Assembly: GCF_000328305.2 (NCBI RefSeq)
Contig: NZ_ANPE02000069.1
Span: forward strand, 1-64,000
From: Arthrobacter crystallopoietes BAB-32
Lineage (GTDB): Bacteria; Actinomycetota; Actinomycetes; Actinomycetales; Micrococcaceae
Direction: 5' to 3'
Length of the DNA: 64,000 nucleotides
Shown: in pieces, positions 19,171 to 29,302 of the stretch
How the letters are laid out: every line of letters starts with the position of its first letter
Position numbering within the stretch: position 1 is the stretch's first letter
The notes under the pieces: generated by a model
Told to the model about the DNA's origin: nothing
What the model saw: the letters and a program-made list of their open reading frames with translations, nothing else
Database searches by the model: none
Translations under genes and position numbers: made by a program

Positions 19171-20742
19171 GTGGGTCGTCGCGGCAGTTCGAGTGATGAT
19201 CCGCTGCATCACGAAGGCGGAATTCCCGCTCCTCCGGTCCGTGCCGGAGAAACGCATCCCGTCCGGCACAGCACCGCACGGCACCTGCGGAAAGGCAAAC
19301 GCTTCACCTGGCTGAAGGTTGTCTCTGCCGTGCTGGCCTGCGCTTTGGTGGCCGGCCTGGGCGTCATCGTGGTCAAGGTGGTGGGTCTGCGTTCCAGCCT
19401 CACGACAGAACCGCTCAACCTGGGCACCGAGGCCCAGGGCCTGCCGGTCGACCTGAGCACGGATCCGGTGCAGATCCTGATCCTGGGTACCGATTCGCGG
19501 GCCAACACCGGCGGCGCCTACGGCCGGGATCCCTCCTCCGATGGCAAGGGCAACTCGGACGTCATGATGCTGATGAACTTGTCCGCGGACCGCGAGCGGG
19601 TCACGGTTGTCAGCCTGCCGCGCGACCTGCTGACCGACATTCCTGCCTGTGAGGATCCGCAGACCGGCGCCATCTACCCCGCGCAGCAGTTCGCCCAACT
19701 GAACACCGCTCTGAGCTACGGCGGTCCTGGCTGCACAGTTGCTGCGATCAACCAGCTGACCGGGATGGAAATCGACCACTTCATGATGGCCGACTTCAAC
19801 GCCGTCAAGGAGCTCTCGACGGTCATTGGCGGTGTCGAGGTCTGCGTCAACGAGCCGATCCACGATACCTACTCCAATCTCGAGCTGCCGGCCGGCGTGA
19901 GCGAAATCCAAGGCGAGCAGGCGCTGGCGTTCCTGCGGACCCGGCATGCGTTCGGCGACGGCGGCGACCGCGGCCGGATCCGGGCCCAGCAGAGCTTCCT
20001 GTCCTCGATGGCCCGCAAGATCACGTCCGAGGGGACCCTGACCAATGTGCCCCGGCTTTACAACATTGCCGATGCCATCGCTCGCAACCTGACCGTGGAC
20101 GAGGGGCTGGCGGAGATCACGAAGCTGCTGGCGCTGGCCGACCGGATCAAGAACGTTGACCTCGGCAAGGTCGCCTTTGTGTCCCTGCCGACAAGCCTGT
20201 ACGAGCCGAACCCGAACAGGCTGGTCATGGACGAAGTGGAAGGCGAGAAGCTGTTCAGCATCCTTCGGGCCGACGGCGACGTCACGGCGGCGGACGAGGA
20301 CGAAGAACCTGCGTCGCCCGCGCCCAGCGACGGACCGTCGTCCCCGGCCGCCCCCGAGCCCGAGGAGCCGGCATTCGATCCGTCGGCCCAGCCGGTGGAG
20401 GTCGTCAACGCTTCCGGCACCGACGGGCGCAGCAGTGAGATTGCCGAACAGCTCCAGACGCTCGGCTACCTGCTCGCAACCGGGACGGAGTCACTGGAGA
20501 CCAGTCCGGCAACCCAGATCTTCTATTCGGCGGGATTCGAAGACGTTGCCAATGAACTGGCGGAAGAACTGAATGTTCCCAAGGCCAGCGTGCTTTCCTC
20601 CGAACGGAACCACGGTGTAACCATCAGCATGGGGGCGGACTTCGCCACCGGCACACAGTTGGAGGCCACCGGGGGAGTGGGCGGCAACCTGCGCGGCCAA
20701 ACCGCGGACCAGGTCACGTGCCAGGGGTCCGGCGGCTTCTAG
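19171..20742 (+). CDS. LCP-family cell-wall glycopolymer ligase with LytR_C domain
   Basis: The 523-residue protein starts at GTG 19171, has one membrane helix at about residues 48-72 (LKVVSAVLACALVAGLGVIVVKVVG), a LytR-CpsA-Psr domain (ILILGTDSRA ... NSDVMMLMNLSADRERVTVVSLPRDLLTDIP ... GVEVCVNEPIHD ... GEQALAFLRTRHAFGDGGDRGRIRAQQSFL, given by blocks) and, after an acidic Pro/Ser linker, a C-terminal LytR_C domain (VEVVNASGTDGRSSEIAEQL). LCP enzymes attach glycopolymers to peptidoglycan from lipid-linked precursors, outside the membrane. The catalytic Arg/Asp residues of the LCP fold appear present. It stands alone and ends at a strong hairpin. Confidence 0.93.
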   Translation: MGRRGSSSDDPLHHEGGIPAPPVRAGETHPVRHSTARHLRKGKRFTWLKVVSAVLACALVAGLGVIVVKVVGLRSSLTTEPLNLGTEAQGLPVDLSTDPVQILILGTDSRANTGGAYGRDPSSDGKGNSDVMMLMNLSADRERVTVVSLPRDLLTDIPACEDPQTGAIYPAQQFAQLNTALSYGGPGCTVAAINQLTGMEIDHFMMADFNAVKELSTVIGGVEVCVNEPIHDTYSNLELPAGVSEIQGEQALAFLRTRHAFGDGGDRGRIRAQQSFLSSMARKITSEGTLTNVPRLYNIADAIARNLTVDEGLAEITKLLALADRIKNVDLGKVAFVSLPTSLYEPNPNRLVMDEVEGEKLFSILRADGDVTAADEDEEPASPAPSDGPSSPAAPEPEEPAFDPSAQPVEVVNASGTDGRSSEIAEQLQTLGYLLATGTESLETSPATQIFYSAGFEDVANELAEELNVPKASVLSSERNHGVTISMGADFATGTQLEATGGVGGNLRGQTADQVTCQGSGGF

Positions 20743-20760
20743 GCCCGCTCAGCTATAAGG

Positions 20761-20808
20761 CAAGGCCGCCCCTTCCGCCGCCGTTGGGCAGCGGAAGGGG
20801 CGGCCTTG
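20761..20808. terminator. Bidirectional hairpin between LCP gene and M13 peptidase gene
   Basis: Arms 20761-20778 and 20791-20808 are perfectly complementary over 18 bp with a 12-base loop. It lies between two converging genes and can end transcripts from both sides. Confidence 0.85.
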
Positions 20809-20817
20809 GTGCTGCCG

Positions 20818-22758
20818 TTACCAGATCCGCACGCGCTGTGCCGGATCGAGCCAGAGACCGTCGCCGGTTTGGACGTCGAAGGCAGCGTGGAACTCGTCCA
20901 TGTTCCGCACAACCTGGTTGCAGCGGAATTCGTTCGGCGAGTGCGGGTCGATGGTCAGCCTTCGGACGGACTCTTCGCTGCGGATCTTCTGGCGCCAGCA
21001 TTCTGCCCAGGAGTAGAAGAACCGCTGCACTCCACTGAGCCCGTCGATCACTGGAGGCTCCTGGCCGCCGAGGCTGAGCTGGTAGGCCTTGAAGGCAATA
21101 ATCAGGCCGCCCAGATCGCCGATGTTCTCGCCCAGGGTCAGTTCCCCGTTGACTGTCTTGCCCGCAGCTTCTTCGGGGCTCAACACGGCATACTGGTCAA
21201 CGAGGCGGGCAGTCAGGCCTTCGAAGGCCTCGCGGTCGGCATCGGTCCACCAATTCCGCAGGGCGCCGGTTCCGTCATACTGCGAGCCCATGTCGTCGAA
21301 ACCGTGGCCGATTTCGTGGCCGATAACGGCGCCGATGGCCCCGTAGTTTGCGGCGGGATCCGCATCCGCGTCGAAGAACGGCGGCTGCAGGATGGCCGCC
21401 GGGAACACGATCTCGTTCATGGTCGGCATGTAGTAGGCGTTGACCGTCTGCGGCGTCATATGCCACTCCTCGGTATCGATCGGCCCGCCCAGTTTGTCGA
21501 GGTTGCGCCGGACCTCGAACTCATTGGCCTCCAGGACGTTCTGCCAGACATCGTCCCCAGGGACGTACGAGGAGTAGTCGATCCATTTCGTCGGATACCC
21601 GATCTTGGTCCGGAAGGCCTGCAGCTTCTCCAAAGCCCGGTCGATCGTCTCCGAGCTGAGCCACTCCAGGGAGCTGATGCTTTCGCGGTATGCGGCAATC
21701 AGGTTGGCTACCAGTTCCTCCATCCGCTCCTTGTGCGACGGCGGGAAGTGCCGGGCCACGTACTCCTGGCCGATCGCTTCCCCAAGGGCTCCTTCGACAA
21801 GGGCGACCCCGCGGCGCCAGCGCTCTTTGAGTTCGGGCGTCCCGCTCAGGACCTTGCCGTAGAAGTCGAAATGCGTTTGGACCGCTTCGGCGTGCAGGTA
21901 CGGCGCAGCCGACGATAGCAGCTGCAGGCGCAGCCATGATTTCCAGTTCTCCACGGGCTCGTCTTCGAGCAGGCCTGCCAACAACGCGACGAAGTCCGGC
22001 TGGCAAACGACGACTTCCGCAATGCCGCGCCCTTGGCCGCCGATGCCTTCAACCCAGTCGCGGACACGCGGGAAGCTGTCCGCCAGTTCCTCGATGGTCC
22101 GCAGATTGTAGGTCTTCTGCGGATCCCGGCAGGAGACCTTGTCCAGATGGCCGGCAGCGAGCTTGTGCTCGAGGGCGATCGCCGCTTCAGCCTCGGCCGG
22201 GGCAAAACCGGCCTGCCCCAGGATGGCCTCCGCATACTCGGCATAGCGGGCGCGGATGTCCTTGAACTCGTCCTCACGGTAGTAAGACTCATCCGGAAGG
22301 CCCAGCCCCGCCTGGTACAGGTAGACCAAATACCTGGTGGGATCGCCGGCGTCGTTATTGACAAAGAAGGCCAGTGGATATGCGGCCCCCTGCCGGGTGA
22401 ATTCGGTCAGCAGGGCAAGCAACCCGTCCCGGTCCGAAACGGCATCGATCGCCGCCAATTGGGCGGCCAGGGGCGTGAACTTCCGGGCCTCGATTTCCGC
22501 CTCGTCCATGAAGCGGGAATAGACGACGCCGACCTTTCCGGCAGGGGTGCGCGGGTCCGGGTCCGCTGCGGATTCCTCGATGATCTGCCGGACCGCGGCC
22601 TCGGCCTCGTCCCGGAGGGCGGTGAACGAACCCTCCAGCGGGCGGTCGGGACGGATGGCCGTTTCGGCCAGCCACCTGCCGTTGACGTGGCGGAACAGAT
22701 CGTCCTGGGGCCGGACGGAGGAATCGACGTGGTCAAGGACGATGCCGGAACGGGTCAT
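20818..22758 (-). CDS. M13-family (neprilysin-like) zinc metallopeptidase
   Basis: The 646-residue protein has an M13 N-terminal domain (HVNGRWLAETAIRPD near the start) and a C-terminal catalytic domain with NAYYMPTMNEIVFPAAILQPPFF, the zinc motif HEIGHGFDDMG at about 481, ENIGDLGG at about 544 (third zinc ligand Glu), and CNQVVRNMDEFHAAFDV. Family members cut oligopeptides. No signal peptide or membrane anchor is seen, so unlike mammalian neprilysin it is probably cytoplasmic, as in other actinobacterial PepO-like enzymes. The stop is ten bases from the shared terminator. It is divergent from the leuA leader region. Confidence 0.95.
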   Translation of the reverse strand: MTRSGIVLDHVDSSVRPQDDLFRHVNGRWLAETAIRPDRPLEGSFTALRDEAEAAVRQIIEESAADPDPRTPAGKVGVVYSRFMDEAEIEARKFTPLAAQLAAIDAVSDRDGLLALLTEFTRQGAAYPLAFFVNNDAGDPTRYLVYLYQAGLGLPDESYYREDEFKDIRARYAEYAEAILGQAGFAPAEAEAAIALEHKLAAGHLDKVSCRDPQKTYNLRTIEELADSFPRVRDWVEGIGGQGRGIAEVVVCQPDFVALLAGLLEDEPVENWKSWLRLQLLSSAAPYLHAEAVQTHFDFYGKVLSGTPELKERWRRGVALVEGALGEAIGQEYVARHFPPSHKERMEELVANLIAAYRESISSLEWLSSETIDRALEKLQAFRTKIGYPTKWIDYSSYVPGDDVWQNVLEANEFEVRRNLDKLGGPIDTEEWHMTPQTVNAYYMPTMNEIVFPAAILQPPFFDADADPAANYGAIGAVIGHEIGHGFDDMGSQYDGTGALRNWWTDADREAFEGLTARLVDQYAVLSPEEAAGKTVNGELTLGENIGDLGGLIIAFKAYQLSLGGQEPPVIDGLSGVQRFFYSWAECWRQKIRSEESVRRLTIDPHSPNEFRCNQVVRNMDEFHAAFDVQTGDGLWLDPAQRVRIW

Positions 22759-22785
22759 GGCAGCACCTTTCTGAAGTAGCAGCGG

Positions 22786-22824
22786 TTGACATGTTCTTCC
22801 TCATCCTACGCACCGTGCTAGTGT
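22786..22824 (+). promoter_or_regulatory. Candidate promoter for leuA leader transcript
   Basis: A TAGTGT -10-like hexamer (TANNNT) at 22819-22824 preceded by TGC lies six bases before GTG 22831, so transcription would begin at or next to that codon. A perfect TTGACA is at 22786-22791 but 27 bases away, too far for a standard -35, so the pairing is uncertain. Confidence 0.4.
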
Positions 22825-22830
22825 GAAATT

Positions 22831-22875
22831 GTGCGTGCTGAAATGCTTCTTCTTAGCTGCCGCGGCGAGGCCTAA
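22831..22875 (+). CDS. Leucine-rich leader peptide upstream of leuA
   Basis: A 14-codon reading frame GTG...TAA encodes MRAEMLLLSCRGEA. It has three consecutive CTT leucine codons (22846-22854), a codon seldom used in the surrounding high-GC genes. It ends 91 bases before leuA. No Shine-Dalgarno site precedes the GTG and a -10-like hexamer lies six bases upstream, so it may be read from a leaderless transcript. Ribosome-mediated leucine attenuation in front of leuA is known in Actinobacteria; stalling at the CTT run would place the ribosome over the left arm of the following hairpin. Found by direct reading of the leader. Confidence 0.8.
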   Translation: MRAEMLLLSCRGEA

Positions 22876-22910
22876 AGAACTCTTGTTTGACGGCCGAATC
22901 CTCGCCGCGG
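22860..22910 (+). promoter_or_regulatory. leuA attenuator hairpin
   Basis: Arms 22860-22870 (CCGCGGCGAGG) and 22900-22910 (CCTCGCCGCGG) pair perfectly over 11 bp. The left arm overlaps the last codons of the leader peptide and the T-containing stretch AGTTTGTGTTG follows the right arm. Two copies of self-complementary CGGCCG (22891-22896 and 22924-22929) can pair with each other around the right arm as an alternative structure. This is the arrangement expected of a translation-coupled attenuator. Confidence 0.65.
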
Positions 22911-22948
22911 AGTTTGTGTTGCCCGGCCGAAGCCGCCACAGGAATTAG

Positions 22949-24733
<1,785 letters not shown>

Positions 24734-24744
24734 CCCGTCCGGCC

Positions 24745-24776
24745 GCGCCCGGTCCGTCGATGTGCGGGCCGGGCGC
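24745..24776 (+). terminator. Hairpin after leuA
   Basis: Arms 24745-24755 and 24766-24776 pair over 11 positions with one G-U wobble and a 10-base loop, in the 64-base gap between leuA and recO. No T tract follows. Confidence 0.5.
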
Positions 24777-24797
24777 AGTCAGTGGGACAATGGGGCC

Positions 24798-25550
24798 GTG
24801 TCCAACCGATCCTTCGCCTCCCGAACCTACCGGGATGAAGGCGTCATTCTGCGGACGCATAAACTCGGCGAGGCGGACCGGATCATCGTCCTGCTGACCA
24901 AGCGCCACGGCCAGGTGCGTGCCGTCGCCAAGGGGGTCCGCCGCACCAGCAGCAAGTTCGGTGCCATGCTGGAACCTTTTATGGTGACCGACGTGCAGTT
25001 GGTTGCCGGCCGCAACCTGGACATCGTCACCCAGGCGCAGACGCTTCGCCCGTACGGCCGGGAAATTGTGGCCGACTATGCCAAGTACACGGCGGCGGCC
25101 GTGATCTGCGAAACGGCCGAGAAACTGACCGATGTCGACGGCGAATCGACTGCGACGCACTACGGACTTGTTATCGGAGCGCTGTCGGCACTGAGCCGAA
25201 GCCGTCATGCACCGGAACTCGTGCTCGATTCGTACCTGCTCCGCGCCCTCGCAACGGCGGGCTGGGCGCCGAGCTTCACGGACTGCGCACGCTGCTCTGA
25301 ACCGGGCCCGCATACGGCCTTCTCCGCTGCACTGGGGGGCGCCGTTTGCCACGGTTGCCGCCCTCCCGGCTCGGCCTCACCGGCACCGGAAACGATGGTT
25401 CTGCTGGCGGCCCTGCTCAGCGGGGACTGGCCTTCCGCCGACGCCTCCATCCCGCCCGCCCGGCGCGAAGCCGCCGGCCTGGTAGCCAGCTACCTGCAAT
25501 GGCACCTGGAACGATCCGTCAGATCCCTCAAACACGTGGAGCGAGTGTGA
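24798..25550 (+). CDS. recO: DNA repair protein RecO
   Basis: From GTG 24798 the product is 250 residues. It has the RecO OB-fold N-terminus ([39 protein letters not shown]) in conserved order, FGAMLEPF, and a C-terminal helical domain with a CxxC-x(n)-CxxC-type zinc site (CARCSEP and GAVCHGC). RecO helps load RecA on SSB-coated single strands during recombinational repair. Its TGA lies within the start of uppS (GTG 25547), so the pair is translationally coupled; recO-uppS is a common actinobacterial order. Confidence 0.95.
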   Translation: MSNRSFASRTYRDEGVILRTHKLGEADRIIVLLTKRHGQVRAVAKGVRRTSSKFGAMLEPFMVTDVQLVAGRNLDIVTQAQTLRPYGREIVADYAKYTAAAVICETAEKLTDVDGESTATHYGLVIGALSALSRSRHAPELVLDSYLLRALATAGWAPSFTDCARCSEPGPHTAFSAALGGAVCHGCRPPGSASPAPETMVLLAALLSGDWPSADASIPPARREAAGLVASYLQWHLERSVRSLKHVERV

Positions 25551-26343
25551 CAACCCTGAACCCGAGCCAACCGGCTCCCCATCCCTCCGGCGCCCTCCCG
25601 CCCAAGCTGCCCTCGGAGCTGGTCCCGGAGCACGTCGCGATCGTGATGGACGGTAACGGCCGCTGGGCCAACCAGCGCGGCCTGCCCCGGACCGAAGGGC
25701 ACCGCGCCGGTGAAGCAGCGCTGCTGGATGTGATGGCCGGTGCAATCGAGATCGGTGTGCGGCACGTCAGTGTCTACGCGTTTTCGACCGAGAACTGGAA
25801 ACGCTCCCCGGAAGAAGTCCGCTTCCTGATGGGGTTCAGCAAGGACGTGCTGCGCCGCCAGCGGAACCAGCTGGACGAATGGGGAGTCCGGATCCGTTGG
25901 TCCGGCCGCCGGCCGCGCCTCTGGCAGTCCGTCATCAAGGAGCTCGAGGTGGCGGAGCGCCAGACGGCGGGAAACACCGTCTGCACCTTGAATATGTGCG
26001 TCAACTACGGCGGCAGGGCCGAAATTGCAGACGCGGCCGCAGCCATTGCGGCCGATGTCGCAGCCGGCAGGATCAAGCCCTCCGCGGTGTCGGAAAAGAC
26101 GGTCCAGCGCTACCTCGATGAGCCGGACCTGCCCGACGTCGATCTTTTCCTCCGCACTTCAGGCGAACAGCGCTTCTCCAACTTCATGCTGTGGCAGTCG
26201 GCGTATGCGAGATGGTTTTCATGAACATCCTCTGGCCGGACGTGGACCGCCGGACGCTGTGGGAAGCGATCGATATCTACGCGCAGCGCGACCGGCGGTA
26301 CGGCGGCGCAGTGGATGCAGCGGCAACGGGTACCGCCGGCTAA
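25547..26343 (+). pseudogene. uppS: Isoprenyl (polyprenyl) diphosphate synthase, one-base frameshift
   Basis: The frame from GTG 25547 has all N-terminal and central cis-prenyltransferase motifs: [16 protein letters not shown] (catalytic Asp), [28 protein letters not shown], and [21 protein letters not shown]. It then ends at TGA 26222-26224. Family members continue AYxE-(M/L)-x-F-x-x-x-LWPD; exactly that continuation ([17 protein letters not shown] ... to TAA 26341-26343) is found from ATG 26212 in the +1-shifted frame. Restoring one G in GCG(G)AGATG near 26209-26211 rejoins the two. As read, the protein loses the last roughly 40 residues including the AYxE Glu, a conserved magnesium ligand. 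UppS makes the undecaprenyl-type lipid carrier. Either a sequencing error or a damaged copy backed up by a paralogue. The 3' end overlaps the stop of the convergent hydrolase gene. Confidence 0.88.
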
Positions 26344-27428
26344 TCCCGGCCAGACAAGATGTAGGCTTTCGCCCAGCGCTCCAGCCTGGCATATGCATCC
26401 GCCCGCACCTCGGGCCGCGAGAGGAAGATGTCGTGCAGGGCAGCCTCGATCCGTTCGACAGTGACAGTCGACCCCAGTTTGACGGCGCTGGCGGCCATGG
26501 TCTCCACGTCGAGCACAGCGTCCGCAGCTTTCATATCCTCATGCCAGAGTGGACCGTAGACGCTGCGGGCCGAGGTCAGCACCAGTACCGGCGCCGTAAT
26601 GGACAGCCCCTTGTCCACCTCGGACTGCCCCTGCCAAACGGCGCTGAGCCAGCCGGCTCGCACTGGAAAAGCGAACGGCGGCCGCAGGTCCGGGTCGAGG
26701 TCCCACTCGCCTTCCTCGGTGCTGCTGATGGTCCGCCAATAGAATCCGCGTGCCGGCAGCCTGATCTCCGCTTCCGGCTTGAGCCGCGAGAGCGGATCGA
26801 GCACCTTGGCGGCGGCCCGGCGCACCAGCGAACTGCGGTGCACCTCAAGCCACGGGCTGTTCAGGACCAGCGCCTTGACCGCGCCGGGGTTGCGATTCGT
26901 CCACAGCGCTGCGACGAGGCCCCCCGTGGAGTGGCCCATCAGGGTCAAGTCAATGTCGGCCTCGTCCAGACCCAGCCGGGCCGCAGCGTCCTCGCGCACG
27001 GCGGCCACCGCGGTGGCGATTTCGTCGTCGTAATCGGCCAGATCCGAAGCGTAACCGGCCAAATCCCCGCCGCCAACGGTCCTGCTCTCAGGATCCGCTC
27101 CCGCCGAATCGCCCGGCACAGCATCGCCCTGGTCCGGTTCGCCGATCCGCAGGTTCCGGCCGTGGTTGTGGACGTCCAGCGCGTAGAAGGCCACACCGAG
27201 CCGGTGCCAGAAGTCGGCCAGCTCCGTGTTGAAGAAGTAGTCGCTCCAGCCGTGCAGGTACAGGACCACATGCCCGGCCCGCTCGGCTCCGCCCGCTTGC
27301 GGCAGGTGCCGGACAAGCGTGGCCCTGCGCGTCGCACCGTCGCCGGCCGGGACTTCCAGCGCCGTGGATTCGAATCCGGCTCCGAGGATGTCCTCGATCC
27401 ACACCGCTGGCATACCTGGTCCCTCCAT
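26340..27428 (-). CDS. Alpha/beta hydrolase (serine aminopeptidase S33-like)
   Basis: The 362-residue protein has the Hydrolase_4/monoacylglycerol-lipase pattern: VVLYLHGWSDYFFNTELADFW (HG oxyanion region), FYALDVHNHGRN, the nucleophile elbow GHSTGGLVAALW, and late SPWLEVH, VLVLTSARS and LHDIFLSR, which supplies the catalytic His-like position. No signal peptide, so cytoplasmic. Substrate unknown; lysophospholipid or ester substrates are typical. Its TAG stop (26342-26340) shares bases with the uppS stop, the genes being tail to tail. The start ATG 27428 gives MEGPGMPAVW; ATG at residue 6 is an alternative. Confidence 0.87.
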   Translation of the reverse strand: MEGPGMPAVWIEDILGAGFESTALEVPAGDGATRRATLVRHLPQAGGAERAGHVVLYLHGWSDYFFNTELADFWHRLGVAFYALDVHNHGRNLRIGEPDQGDAVPGDSAGADPESRTVGGGDLAGYASDLADYDDEIATAVAAVREDAAARLGLDEADIDLTLMGHSTGGLVAALWTNRNPGAVKALVLNSPWLEVHRSSLVRRAAAKVLDPLSRLKPEAEIRLPARGFYWRTISSTEEGEWDLDPDLRPPFAFPVRAGWLSAVWQGQSEVDKGLSITAPVLVLTSARSVYGPLWHEDMKAADAVLDVETMAASAVKLGSTVTVERIEAALHDIFLSRPEVRADAYARLERWAKAYILSGRD

Positions 27429-27491
27429 TCCCTGCCTTCATGCTAAACCTGCCGGTTTGGCGCGCGATGCGTTAGGCGCAAAACTAGGTTC

Positions 27492-28586
27492 ATGCGTCTG
27501 TACCCACTCTTCTTCCGAGCCGCTTTCTCATGGATGGACCCGGAACGTGCCCACACTATCGGTTTCCGGATGATCAGGTTGGCCCATGCCAGCGGCGCTG
27601 GTGCGGCGCTGCGCCGGCTCACGGCGCCTGCACCTTCGTTGGAAACTAAAGCCTTGGGGCTGACCTTTCCGTCCCCGTTCGGGCTGGCCGCCGGTTTCGA
27701 CAAGGAGGGGCACGGGATCGAGGCGCTGTTCGACCTGGGTTTCGGCGCCGTCGAGGTCGGCACGATCACCGGGGCCGCCCAGCCTGGCAACCCGCGGCCC
27801 AGGCTGTTCCGGCTGGTGGAGGACCGCGCGGTCATCAACCGCATGGGGTTCAATAACGACGGCGCAGCCTCCGTAGCGCCGCGGCTTATCTCTGCCCGTC
27901 GGTCACTTCAGCGGCGCTACGGCGCCCGCCGGCCGATCGTGGGTGTCAACATCGGCAAGACCAAGGCCGTTGAACTGGAAAACGCTATTGACGACTACCT
28001 GCAGAGCACGCGGCTGCTGGCGCCGCAGGCGGACTACCTCGTCGTCAACGTCAGCTCGCCGAATACCCCGGGTCTTCGCCTGCTGCAGAGTGTCGAGACG
28101 CTGCGTCCGCTGCTCGCGGCAGTGGGGGAGACGGCCGACTCTGTGGCGCGGCGGCATGTGCCGCTGCTGGTCAAGATCGCCCCTGATCTGAGCGATGAGG
28201 ATATCGACGACGTTGCCAAGCTGGCGTTGGACCTCAAGCTGGACGGCATCATCGCCACGAACACCACGATCGGCAGGGAGGGGCTTGTGTCGAACGCCGG
28301 CAAGGTAGCTGCCTGCGGCGCCGGTGGCCTCTCTGGAGCGCCCCTGAAGCAGCGGTCCCTTGAGGTGCTGCGGCGGCTGCGTGCCACCGTGGGGGAGGAG
28401 CTGGTGCTGGTTGCCGTGGGCGGCGTGGAAACGGCAGCTGACGTCCAGGAACGGCTTGATGCCGGCGCTACGCTCGTGCAGGGCTACACCGCGTTCCTTT
28501 ATGAGGGTCCGTTCTGGGCCGCGCGCATCAATCGTGCACTTGCACGCGGGCGCCGGCAGCCCGCCGGGAACCCGCAGCGGGCTTAA
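27492..28586 (+). CDS. pyrD: Quinone-dependent dihydroorotate dehydrogenase
   Basis: The 364-residue class 2 enzyme starts MRLYPLFFRAAFSWMDPERAHTIGF, the N-terminal helical membrane-associating segment, and has LTFPSPFGLAAGFDKEG, GFGAVEVGTITGAAQPGNPRPR, NRMGFNNDG, VNVSSPNTPGLR (catalytic Ser), LLVKIAPDLSDEDI, IATNTTIGREG and a C-terminal phosphate-binding part with GGV. It oxidises dihydroorotate to orotate with quinone as acceptor in pyrimidine synthesis. No other pyr gene is adjacent. It is convergent with DUF3043 across a strong hairpin. Confidence 0.96.
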   Translation: MRLYPLFFRAAFSWMDPERAHTIGFRMIRLAHASGAGAALRRLTAPAPSLETKALGLTFPSPFGLAAGFDKEGHGIEALFDLGFGAVEVGTITGAAQPGNPRPRLFRLVEDRAVINRMGFNNDGAASVAPRLISARRSLQRRYGARRPIVGVNIGKTKAVELENAIDDYLQSTRLLAPQADYLVVNVSSPNTPGLRLLQSVETLRPLLAAVGETADSVARRHVPLLVKIAPDLSDEDIDDVAKLALDLKLDGIIATNTTIGREGLVSNAGKVAACGAGGLSGAPLKQRSLEVLRRLRATVGEELVLVAVGGVETAADVQERLDAGATLVQGYTAFLYEGPFWAARINRALARGRRQPAGNPQRA

Positions 28587-28592
28587 GGCGGA

Positions 28593-28632
28593 AAGCGGGC
28601 CGGTTCCTCCCGGGGGAGAGGCCGGCCCGCTT
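28593..28632. terminator. Bidirectional hairpin between pyrD and DUF3043 gene
   Basis: Arms 28593-28603 (AAGCGGGCCGG) and 28622-28632 are perfectly complementary over 11 bp, and the loop has a further internal CCTCCC/GGGAG pairing. It separates two convergent genes. Confidence 0.75.
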
Positions 28633-28655
28633 GAAGCGGGTAGAAGGCACCGCGG

Positions 28656-29240
28656 TCAGGCTGGATATTGACCCCGCTTGACCTGAGGTTTGGGCAGGCG
28701 CATCCGTCGCAGCTGCAGGCCGCGCATGACGCCGTACCAGACCGCGCCGCGCTCAACCTCGCCGAATTTGGCTGTCAACCGCTTCTTCAGCTGCCGGCCG
28801 AGGATGAACGCATCGACGGCCACCAGCGCGAGCAGCACCCAGAAGCCCACGAGGATGAAGGCTTGGACGTTGATGTCCTGCACGAAGCTCAGCACGACGA
28901 AAATGAGGGCGAAGATGATGAGGAACTCGCCCAGGACCCAGCGCGCATCGACGAAGTCGCGGACGAACCGCTTCTGCGGGCCCTTGTCGCGCAACGGAAG
29001 ATAGCGCTCTTCACCGGTATCCATGGCCTGGCGCATCCGGATGCGTTCTTCCTGGACCGCTTTCCGGTTCGCGTCCTTGGCTGCCTTGCGGTCGTTCGGC
29101 ACTAGGGGCCGTTTGCGGGCCGCTTCCTGGTCCTTGCGCCGCGGCGTCGGTGTACCTTTGCCCTGGCCGCGGGCAAGTTCGGGCTCGGGCTGTTCTACGG
29201 GTTCCGGGGCACTGGCCGCCTCTTTTTTTCGTCCAAACAC
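28656..29240 (-). CDS. DUF3043 membrane protein
   Basis: The 194-residue protein has a long charged N-terminus (GKGTPTPRRKDQEAARKRPLV ... KDANRKAVQEERIRMRQAMDTGEERYLPLRDKGPQKRFVRD, by blocks), then two membrane helices (LGEFLIIFALIFVVLSF and FILVGFWVLLALVAVDAFILG), ending in a basic tail with RGLQLRRMRLPKPQVKRG. This is the actinobacterial DUF3043 pattern, function unknown. The 5' end is near the start of the divergent M20 dipeptidase gene. Confidence 0.85.
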   Translation of the reverse strand: MFGRKKEAASAPEPVEQPEPELARGQGKGTPTPRRKDQEAARKRPLVPNDRKAAKDANRKAVQEERIRMRQAMDTGEERYLPLRDKGPQKRFVRDFVDARWVLGEFLIIFALIFVVLSFVQDINVQAFILVGFWVLLALVAVDAFILGRQLKKRLTAKFGEVERGAVWYGVMRGLQLRRMRLPKPQVKRGQYPA

Positions 29241-29302
29241 CCATCAAGAATACCCCGCAGGCGCTTGTCCGCCGTGCCCGCCCCGGGAGTAGGGTGGCCG
29301 GT

